From Cutaneotrichosporon cavernicola (taxonomy: Eukaryota; Basidiomycota; Tremellomycetes; Trichosporonales; Trichosporonaceae), in the NCBI RefSeq assembly GCF_030864355.1, contig NC_083393.1, positions 2,418,001 to 2,482,000 on the forward strand: DNA of 64,000 bases, read 5' to 3'. Shown in pieces: positions 52,806 through 61,448 of this stretch. Numbering within the stretch: the stretch's first letter is position 1; each line of letters begins with the position of its first letter. A program made the translations under genes and the position numbers. The notes below the pieces were generated by a model. The model searched no databases. It was not told the DNA's origin and saw only the letters and a list, made by a program, of their open reading frames with translations.

Positions 52806-54158
52806 TGTGAAGATATGCGGGGGCCACGAAGTGTGTGGTGAAGGTGCGGATTGTAATTGAAAGTGGTAGTGGTGCGATGTATCGTGTATTGTGCACTACT
52901 AAGGTGGTTTTGTTGGGTGGCGTATCGTATGGATGGACGGATTGGATGGAACGAGTAAAGGAGCAATGATGAGGGAAGTGATGGATGCAGGTCAGAGCAA
53001 CAGGGTAATCAATCCTGATGGTGGTTTGAGTAGGGGCTATATAGCTATGTGGCTATGCAGGGGGCAATGTAGGGCTTGCGCACAAGGGACAGGTACGTCA
53101 ACTTGAGGATTGTTAGGATTGTGGTGACAAGATAGATGGGAATCCAGCGGTCAGCGACGTTGACCTTGACTTTGATGTTGATGGAGTGTAGAAGATGAGT
53201 TTAATCAGAGTTGTGACAAAGAGATAAAAGTAACGTACAATGTACAATGTATACAGTTATAAATATAGAGTGGGCGTCCAGAGATGACTGACAACCAAAC
53301 TTGAAAGAGAGCAAGAGGCAAAGGGAGGGAGCGAGGTAGGTTGAGACGCGCCCCTCTTCAACCGTTCCCCCCCTCATTCCCCCTGAGTTTACCGGGGTCC
53401 GGACCATGTTACCATCTACCCCAACCCTATTCTATTTCATCCCATCACTCCCCACTGCCGCCAGTCATACCGAGCAAGACAACAGACAAGTTTCAATCTC
53501 CTCACTGCGACTCTGGCCGTGGCCGAAGTCGGCGGCGTCCGAGTTGGGGTCGGCCTAGGAATGTCATCTCCCCCATGTCGTTGCAAAGCCTGGCACAAGT
53601 CATACGTACTGCGCGTCGACGTCGACTGATCCACGTACGCCAGAATCACCGGACTGCGCGCAGAATGGGGTGCCACGAGGAAGGGATATTGAAGGCCGGG
53701 CCAGGCCGCGTCCTGTTTAATGATCGGTCCCAACCGGAACCCGTTTCGCAGGTGCCTCAGTCGCGTGGCCGTGGCGTGGCCGTGGCGCGTCCGTGGCGCG
53801 TTGGCGCGTGGAATAACGAGATGACCAGGACAACTGACACATGACGCATACGAGTGTTACTGAATTTGAACCTGCATGACGTCTCTCCCAACGTAATCAG
53901 CCGATCGGCCAGTATGATATGTACGCCACTTGCCGTGGATCGAAACGCAGCGTTATCTATTCCCAGCTAAGCTAATTGCGCCGCTAGGTGCTGTGTACTG
54001 GCTGCAGGCTGCGCCCTGCACACTGAGCCCAATCTGTCGCTCACCTTGCACTCGAATTCACATCTCTCTCTCTCATCGTGGCACACACTTTGGCAGACAC
54101 GTCATCATTGACTGACTCTGACTTGGACGTTGACGTTGAGCCTCGTCGTGAGTCAGTG
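52806..54158. other. Gene-poor stretch upstream of the ArfGAP gene
   Basis: About 1.35 kb. It holds the ArfGAP promoter. The part 53200-53280 is AT-rich with a doubled GTACAAT(GTACAAT) word, and 53765-53805 has GTGGCCGTGGCGTGGCCGTGGCG-like short tandem units. No gene is supported. Confidence 0.5.
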
Positions 54159-54488
54159 ATGTTCCGTTGTCATTGCCACTATACACTAATGGTTGACATA
54201 AGACCATCGGATGACCTGTTGCGCTTCCTCAGCCTCGCCATGACTAGTTCTGATCTCGACACATACTTCACTTACCGGGGCGCCTACTACTATACTCGCA
54301 ACTCAATGCTAGAGGAGATAATCAATGGTAATGCGGTAAACAAAGTCATCATACAAGAACCGCTGTGGATGTGGACGCTTATGACGCCCGCAGCCGTGCA
54401 GAGCTTGAAGAACGGCGAGGAAGCGGGAGACGTCCCCAGTGCGCACCCTTTCGGGAGAGATCACGGTCACACTCATCATTGGTTTTAA
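54159..54488 (+). CDS. Possible orphan protein, 109 aa
   Basis: Open frame from an ATG at 54159 (the frame is open 27 codons further upstream without another ATG). The sequence looks natural in places (DDLLRFLSLAMTSSD, LDTYFTYRGAYYYTRNSML) and ends in a His-rich tail (FGRDHGHTHHWF). Codon use is less GC3-biased than the neighbours. There is no recognisable domain or splice partner. It could be a young or transferred gene, or chance. Confidence 0.3.
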   Translation: MFRCHCHYTLMVDIRPSDDLLRFLSLAMTSSDLDTYFTYRGAYYYTRNSMLEEIINGNAVNKVIIQEPLWMWTLMTPAAVQSLKNGEEAGDVPSAHPFGRDHGHTHHWF

Positions 54489-54681
54489 CACGGGCGTTGC
54501 AGATTTGCACTTTCTGGCGTGCCGGCGTACCGGCGTAAGGTGTGTACCCTGCTAGACTCAACCCGAGTTCAACCTGCCGCGACGGTCAATGTCCCCACCA
54601 CCTCGACTGCCTCTGCCCGATATCAAGCCAGCCCAGTACCAAGCCAATTCTACATCATACAAGACCAGATCTATATACGAA

Positions 54682-56934
54682 TTACAGAGACACGCCGTTG
54701 GCGAGCTTGACGGCAGCGTCGGCGGCCTCGTCAAGGATGTCGTAGGAGTAAATGGACAGACCCGACTCCTTGATCATCTTCTTAGCCTCAGCCTCCTTGG
54801 TGCCCTGCAGGCGCACAATAAGGGGAATGGTCATCTCGAGGTCCTTGGACGCGTTGATGATGCCCTCGGCAATAATGTCGCAGCGCATGATACCGCCAAA
54901 GATGTTGACAAAGATCGACTTGACGTTCTTGGACGACATGATGAGGGTGAACGCGGCCTTGACGGCCTCGGCAGTGGCACCACCACCAACGTCGAGGAAG
55001 TTGGCGGGGTCACCACCGTGGAGCTTGAGCACATCCATGGTCGCCATGGCGAGACCGGCACCGTTGACGAGGCAGCCAATGTCACCGTCAAGCTTGATAA
55101 AGTTGAGGCCGTACTCGGCAGCCTTGACCTCCTCGGCGTCCTCCTGCGACTTGTCGCGCAGCTCGAAAACGTCGTGCTGACGGAAGTCGGCGTTGTCATC
55201 AAAGCCAAACTTGGCGTCCATGCAGAGCACGGTACCGTCCGGGAGCTCGCCGAGGGGGTTGATCTCAATCTGCGTGCTGTCCTTCTCCTTGAAGATCTTG
55301 TAGAGCTTGTTGAAGACATCGGCAGCGTTCTCGCGCGAGTGCTCCGCAAAGCCGAGCTTCTCAGCGAGCGCAACGCCGTCCGCCTTGGAGATGCCGTTGT
55401 CAAAGTCAAGGTTGGTGGTGATGATAGCGTCGGGGTTCTCGTGCGCAACGTCCTCAATGTTCATGCCGCCCTGGTTCGAGGCGACGAGCACCGGGGCGCC
55501 ACGAGCACGGTCCAGGAGGAGCGCAGCGTAGTACTCCTTGGCTGGCGGCATCTTCTCGGCGATCATGACGGCGTTGCATGGGCGGCCAATCGCGCCAGTC
55601 TGCTTGGTGACGAGGGTCTGGCCGAGCATCTTGCTGGCAAAGTCCTTGGCCTCAGCAGGACTAGAGTCAGCTCATGTGCAAAGTTTGAGAGTGGAGCGCG
55701 CCATGGGCAGTCAAAGAGTACAGCGTATAGGAAGCCGGTCGCGCATCGAGCAACGGTCCAGAGCATAGCGCCGGAGTTGCAAAGCTAGCAGGACGACGCC
55801 GCGGTTGCAGCTGGCAGAAGCCCGCGGGAGTTGCCTGGCGAGGTCGAACCGGATATCCGGCTTCCCCAGCGCCAGGACCCGCCCACAATCCACGATTCGT
55901 AGCGGGGCCCTCCAATTGCCCAATTGCCCAACCAAACAACCAACCGGCGACCAGACAATTTGAGCCGCCGTCCGCCGATCATCCAATCGTATAGCCGGTC
56001 ACGAGGCAAATGGCGGGCCTACCAGTGCGGTCGGCTTGGCCCCCGCCTCTCCAGCCAGCATCTGAGCGATGACGCAGGTAAGACCAGAAGGTCCGACACG
56101 GTGGCAGGCTGGTCTTTGGATCGTCCAGAGAGAGAGAAGACTGCTGGTACGGGAAGGCATCGCCCCCCCCAATCCTCTCGCCGCGCTACACTCCGCTGCC
56201 CAGCGTCCTCCTCCAGTTGACGACCTCCTTCAAGCCCGTCATGTACTCACGTATCAGCCATGTGCACACCGCCCTGGAACCCGTTCTTGAAGTGCCCCTT
56301 GCCACGGCCGCCAGCAAGCACCTGGGCCTTGACGACGACAGGTCCGCCAAACGCCTTGGCCTCAGCCTCGGCCTCGGCCGGCGTGAAAGCCGGCACACCC
56401 TTGGGGGTAGGGACGCCGTACTGCTGTCAGCGGGGTCGGGTTGGGGAGGAGGGGAAAGGGGGGGGGGGGGGGAACCGGGCCCGGAAGGAACCGCATCGGC
56501 GGGGTGAGTCCGAGTCCGCCTTCTCGTCTCCGTCAGATAGATGTGAGGACTCGATACAGCACGCTCGCTGCTATCTACCAGTTGCTCGCTCCCGTCACTG
56601 GCTTATCGTGGCCGGGCTGGCGCCGCATCGCAAATCGAAACTTCCGGCTACAAGATTTGCGCTAGCCGCCGACGTCTCCTCTTCGCCTTCGCGACTCACC
56701 TTGTTGAGCAGCTGCACGCTCTGGTACTCGTGAATGCTGAGGTTACGGCGCTGCACACGGGCAGTCTGTGTGCGCTGGGCCCCGCGTCAGCATTGTGTAA
56801 CAACAAGACTCTGGCTGTGTCTGGCGAGCCGGGCCGACGGGGGCGGAGATTTCCCCGCGGCATGCCGGCGGCAGTGGTAGTGGGAGTGATCGACTTACGA
56901 GGACGGTGCGAGCGGGGGCGAAGGAACGGAGCAT
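54682..56934 (-). CDS. LSC2: Succinyl-CoA ligase beta subunit, mitochondrial
   Basis: Exons 56899-56934, 56700-56765, 56251-56420 and 54682-55660; 416 aa; phases 0, 0, 2. The N-terminus [28 protein letters not shown] is a mitochondrial presequence followed by the conserved first helix. ATP-grasp features: [55 protein letters not shown] and the ligase loop [20 protein letters not shown], then [13 protein letters not shown]. It makes ATP or GTP from succinyl-CoA in the TCA cycle. Introns are unusually long for this window: 133, 279 and 590 nt. The second contains a 15-G run. Confidence 0.96.
56458..56472. repeat. Poly-G run of 15 in an LSC2 intron
   Basis: An uninterrupted run of 15 G on the plus strand, so a C run in the LSC2 transcript. 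Flanking G-blocks (GGGGAGGAGGGG, GGGCCCGG) make it very G-rich. Run length may be uncertain in the assembly. Confidence 0.85.
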
Positions 56935-57692
56935 GGTGACGAGTGGGGGAGTGGTGGAGAGGAGAGAGATGGAAAGATTGAATGTATGGGAAAGAGAATG
57001 TGAAGAGGTTGTGAAGAGGTGGATCCGGTTGGACTGTCAGTGGCCGCGTGTTACCTCACCGATGCTTGTGGGGAGGGGACAGAGGGAAGGGGGGGAGAGC
57101 AGAGTGGGCGCTTGCCCCCTGCCTGTAGGGCTAGAAAGTGGTGGACAGTCACCTGGACCAAAAGTACCAAGTTGCCGTTGGTGCCTGGGGTTGCAAAAAG
57201 GGACACTGTACAGTGTGCGGTGAGCGGTGAGCCGAACCGCAATCTCCGCCCTTGAATCCCGCTCTGTAGGGTTACAATTCGGCTTTGAAGCCGACCACTC
57301 ATCCTGGCGGAGACCCGGCGCCGGCAACCCCGCACAACTACACTATGCACCCGCGGAACACAAACCTCTACCCCCAACTTCCTCGGCCCCCATCTGCGCT
57401 CAGGCCCCCCACCAGCCGGGCGCCAATCTACATACATAGCCAGGTCAAGCACAACACCACGTGTCCCTCCGTCTACTATGTCACGTCCCAAGTCGAGTTG
57501 CATACGTGAATCACATCTCGTCACGTTTCGTCTCGTCTCTAGTCTATGGCTGTGGTGGGTGAACAATGCATGCAATGAATGCGCGACAATCGACCGTCCG
57601 ACTGTCGTTTCGATACACGAGACAAGTACTGTCCGTTCTTACGTAGTGACGCTGTTTGTCAGCTGGCTCATACTAGTCAACGCAAAGCTAAC
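56935..57692. other. Intergenic region
   Basis: LSC2 promoter and 3' flank of the SGNH-type gene, about 760 bp. No gene, tRNA or clear repeat is seen. Confidence 0.5.
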
Positions 57693-59376
57693 TCACATGG
57701 CAAGAATCTTGAATGGCGCAGGTGGCCCACCCTTCTCCCCGTCAAGCATGCACTCGACGAAATGAGAACCGGCCGCCACACCTTGGTCAATAATCTGCAG
57801 TGTCGCAATCGGTTCTTCCGTCTCGACATTGCCACGCAACGTCTTGGCACCGGCTGTGTTGTCATCGACCCAGCACTTGGCAGTCGCCGCAGGCTTGTCC
57901 ATTGGCATCTGCATAAAGTAGATGCCAACGTCACCCGCGCCAATGCGTAACGGCACGCGGAGACGAGACGTCGGCTGCTCGGCGTACCAGTAGAAGCGGT
58001 CCTCCTTGACCGCACTATTGGGTGGGTGGTATGTCACCCAGCCAGAACCGTAGAAGATCGACTCGGGGAGCGGGTTGACTAAGTCTGCCGCCGAAACACA
58101 GAACGGCTCGACCTCGCGGAAGTCTGGTGCGTCCTTTGGTAGAGACTTGAGACGCATCGCCGGAACCTGGAGTGCCGGGTGCGATTTGCCTGCAGACTCC
58201 AGGTCCTCCTTCTCGGATTGCCCCGACTCTTGGTCAGAGTGGCCAAAGTCGCGGAACGGCATTGGCGCCCCGCCGCCACTCCCCGACTCGCCCTTGTCGG
58301 TCAGAGCCGGGGTGTTGAACGAATAGCCGAGCATCGACGCCCAACCTGTGCAAATCTGCGACATGAGGTACGAGATGACGACGTCGGCCATCATGTCGTG
58401 CCCAACCTTGTTGATCAGGTGCGAGCCAAAGTAGCTCTCCGAGAGCACACGGTCGGGGTGCTCAAAGTACTGGTCGTACAGGAGGCCCTTGGCACTGATG
58501 TGCGGGATGTCGTAGAACTGCGCGACGGCGTTGTGCAGCAGCTCTGGCCCTGCGTACCCGTTCTGGGCCTGCACCTGCGGGCTGAAGTGGCCGAGGATGA
58601 TGACTGCGGGCTTGTCGTATCGGACAAGGATGGAGCGGACGAGTAACTCAAAATGATTGAGGTAGTCGCGGTCGCTGCGGTCAGCTAACTCCAGACGTTG
58701 TGGCAGCTGGACTCACTTGGGATCGCTGGTGTCAAACTCGAGGATAACGAGGTCGGTCTGGTCCGGCAAGTGATGCTTGGAGCAGTATGCGTAGTAGGCC
58801 GAGTCGGTACGCTTGACGGCACCATTTGTGAGCTCGTTAGCAGGGTGGGGGAAGACAGAGTTCCACCAGTTGAACAGACGCGCCGGGTAGCATCCTGGAG
58901 CGATGGGGTCGTCACCGGCGCCGTGGCACGCCGAAACCGATCCGCCAAGAACCGAGATGGTCACGGGCATGCCGTGCATTGCCTTACGGAGGACCCGCTG
59001 GACACGTGCGCCAGTGCCAGCATGCACGCGGGAGCGGAGCAGCTCAAACTGGCCTCGGCGCGCGGCGATGGCGTCATCTGGCCCAAAGACGGGGCAGAAC
59101 TCGAACGGTGCAGGATCAGAGATCGAGTTGTTGACATAGTCGTGGGGTTTGAGCTCGTTGAACTCTTCGACCGTGGGGTTGGTCGCCGTCTCAGACGCTG
59201 CAATCAGCCGCCGCAGCGCGCGAACATGTCGTGCTGTACTCACGGACTATCAGCTTGGTGAGCAGCAGAAAGCCGATGATGATGGTGATGCCGACCCATA
59301 TGCGCTGCGAGAGACCTGAGGTTAGGACGGCCCGTGTCCGATGGAAAGGGAATTTTGGTCGTCTTAGGAGCGACAT
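57693..59376 (-). CDS. Membrane-anchored SGNH/GDSL-like protein (capsule-associated-like)
   Basis: Exons 59244-59376, 58717-59197 and 57693-58674; 531 aa; phases 1 and 2. A basic N-terminus and one hydrophobic segment (ITIIIGFLLLTKLIV, about residues 30-45) indicate a type II membrane protein with a lumenal or cell-surface catalytic part. SGNH block I is VTISVLGGSVSACHGAG with the nucleophile Ser. DQTDLVILEFDTSD and ILGHFSPQVQ are later core strands, and SHLINKVGHDMMAD resembles block V with its His. The C-terminal half (about 330-531) is a beta-rich extension. Similar proteins in Cryptococcus are, to my recollection, called capsular associated; a glycan acyl-esterase or transferase role is inference. 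Confidence 0.82.
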
Positions 59377-59623
59377 TGTGGAGAAAGGAAGAAAGGAAGG
59401 TAGATCGCAAGACGTCAAGAAGTTGAATGAGGATGAAAGCAAACGCGAGTTTTGCCACGATGAGGAAACCATGACACAGTTGACAGGGTTGCGCCCTCGT
59501 GCAAGCGTGCGCCCCCCGCACCCCCGCACCCCCCCCTCCCTCCCTCCCATGGCCGAGATTTCAAGTTGGGCGGCTCAGTTCCAACGTCTCGACGCTGTGC
59601 GCTGTGCGCTGGTCCATCGTCGA

Positions 59624-60070
59624 TCACGCAGACCAAGGTGCGATCCACACGGCCCCCTCCCAAGACAGCGCCGGGGTCACCGCAGTTCCCTTGGCAGCCC
59701 TGTGCTCCTTCCTCTTCGAACGCTCGACCGGATCCAACACCAGGGAGGGGTGACATCCTCGTCTCCTCGCTCCATCTCGCCAACCCAATCCTTTCAATTC
59801 CCTCCTTACTCTCCACTTGTACCACATCCCACGTCTCCCACCCCGACCAAACTCACCAAGCTTTCCCTTTCGTCTCAATATTGCCGCCCATCGACTCGTC
59901 ATAGCCGCCCAACCCCCATTCCTCGCCCCGTGTTCGTGCACATGCGCCGCGGCGGCCATACGCCCAGCCTCGCTCCCGAGATCTAGGCGGTCGGTGTAGT
60001 GCGCAGCAGGTGTCTCTGGTTCGGGTGGTGACGGAGGAGGTGCCGGCGACGAGCGTGGACGGCGTGACAT
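59624..60070 (-). CDS. Possible small basic protein, 148 aa, doubtful
   Basis: Open frame beginning MSRRPRSSPAPPP, Pro-rich at first, then basic (ILRRKGKLGEFGRGG, MWYKWRVRRELKGLGW). No domain is recognised, and it lies within the presumed promoter region of the SGNH-type gene. In GC-rich DNA a frame of this size can occur by chance. Confidence 0.22.
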   Translation of the reverse strand: MSRRPRSSPAPPPSPPEPETPAAHYTDRLDLGSEAGRMAAAAHVHEHGARNGGWAAMTSRWAAILRRKGKLGEFGRGGRRGMWYKWRVRRELKGLGWRDGARRRGCHPSLVLDPVERSKRKEHRAAKGTAVTPALSWEGAVWIAPWSA

Positions 60071-60264
60071 GAGTGACTGGAGGGGGAGAGAAGAGAAACT
60101 GGGCCGGCGCGGCGGGGTGTTTGGTCCGAGCCGTCTATCGGTGGTCGAGGGAGGACGTGATGGCGTTGGTGGAGGTCCGTGAATCAGGTGGTTGAGGAAC
60201 GGGCGATCTGGGCGTCTATCCTTGAATTCGGCGCCGAGGATAGGAGAGACAGCACGAGTGACAA

Positions 60265-60332
60265 AGAGAGAGAGAGAGAGAGAGAGAGAAGGAGAGAGAG
60301 AGAAGGAGAGAGAGAGAGTGAGAGTGAGAGTA
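60265..60332. repeat. GA microsatellite
   Basis: AGAGAG runs with AAGG interruptions (GAGAGAGAGAGAGAAGG repeated) followed by GTGAGAGTGAGAGTATAAC. Confidence 0.93.
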
Positions 60333-60569
60333 TAACAGGTAACAAGAGTTGGAGTTTGCGCGCGTGGCAACTGAATTAATTGTGTGCCTACAAATTGGAG
60401 GTCGTACCAACTGTTCGCCCACGTTCAGGGTAAATCGTGTCTTTCATTCCCGCAACCGTTGTATAGCGGAGTCCAGTTGAAAGTTAAACCCCTGACTGAT
60501 CCCACCCTCTGTCACCCCTTCACCTCTAACCTTGATCCTTGAATCACCTTACCATACACCTCAACAACA

Positions 60570-60635
60570 GATCTGTCTCTCGCTGTCTCTAGCTGTCTCT
60601 AGCTTACTCTAGCTTACTCTGCAACTGTCTCTCAC
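60570..60635. repeat. CTGTCTCTAG / CTTACTCTAG tandem decamers
   Basis: A run of 10-bp units: CTGTCTCTCG, CTGTCTCTAG twice, CTTACTCTAG, CTTACTCTGC, then AACTGTCTCTCAC. The units share TCTAG. Confidence 0.8.
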
Positions 60636-60819
60636 ATCATTACATTGCTCCGAGAGCCGAGCAAACAGAGCTGCAGAGCATAATCCAGGCCCTGCAAGCC
60701 ACAATTGACGTGACGGACAAGCTTTCCATCCAAATCACGAACTCCATTTAGCACCTCCCCTCAGACGCGACCCTGGTCAATCATTCGGGAACCTAACCCT
60801 CATGCCCTCACCTGAATCT

Positions 60820-60900
60820 AAGAGATCTGGAGATCAAGAGATCTGGAGACGTGGAGACCTGGAGAGCTGGAGACCTGGAGGCCTGGAAACCTGGAGATAT
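60820..60900. repeat. Imperfect GGAGACCTGGA repeats
   Basis: About eight copies of a 10-bp-like unit around AGATCTGGAGA, GTGGAGACCTGGAGA and GGAGGCCTGGAAACC, purine-rich on the plus strand. Confidence 0.8.
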
Positions 60901-61448
60901 TTGCTCTAGCTCGGCTTTTTGTTTATTTCTGGGTTAGAACAATACGATACATTACCTTACTTGTAGATCAGTAGACTGCCCATCATCAAAGTTCAAGGTT
61001 GTATCACAACGCCGCCGAGGTACAGGCACTGCCGTCTACTTGACGCTCAAAATGCATCATTTCAACTAGACCCAATTCACCAAAGCCCAGCAAGCGCCCA
61101 AGGTCGCACCTACATGTGTACATGTGTTAAACGCTCCGCGTTTGTGTTCCGCCTCATTCGACTGTAACAGGCGCAATCAAGTACAATCCACTCGCTTAGC
61201 ACTGGCATGCAATGGCGTCTGGCCATGTGACGAAAGTTTAAGTACACGCACGCTTCACATCACATTCAGTCGCCTCCATCCACTCCGACACGGCGGCCAA
61301 ACTCAGCTTCTGGCCACACTCGTTCGCAAAACTCAAGACTACTACATTCCAGATCGACCATGCGACTATACACGCGCTAGCCTAGTACATGTCCAGCAGC
61401 GCGGCGCGCAGCGCAACCCGATACAAGGGCGCGCGACCGCGCCTCCGT

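Larger units (their letters stand above)
59377..61448. other. Long gene-poor stretch with simple repeats
   Basis: Two kilobases between two minus-strand genes. It contains the possible frame at 59624-60070, a GA microsatellite, the CTGTCTCTAG repeat and a GGAGACCTGG repeat (each listed separately). The rest (60330-60540, 60905-61440) shows nothing recognisable. Confidence 0.55.
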
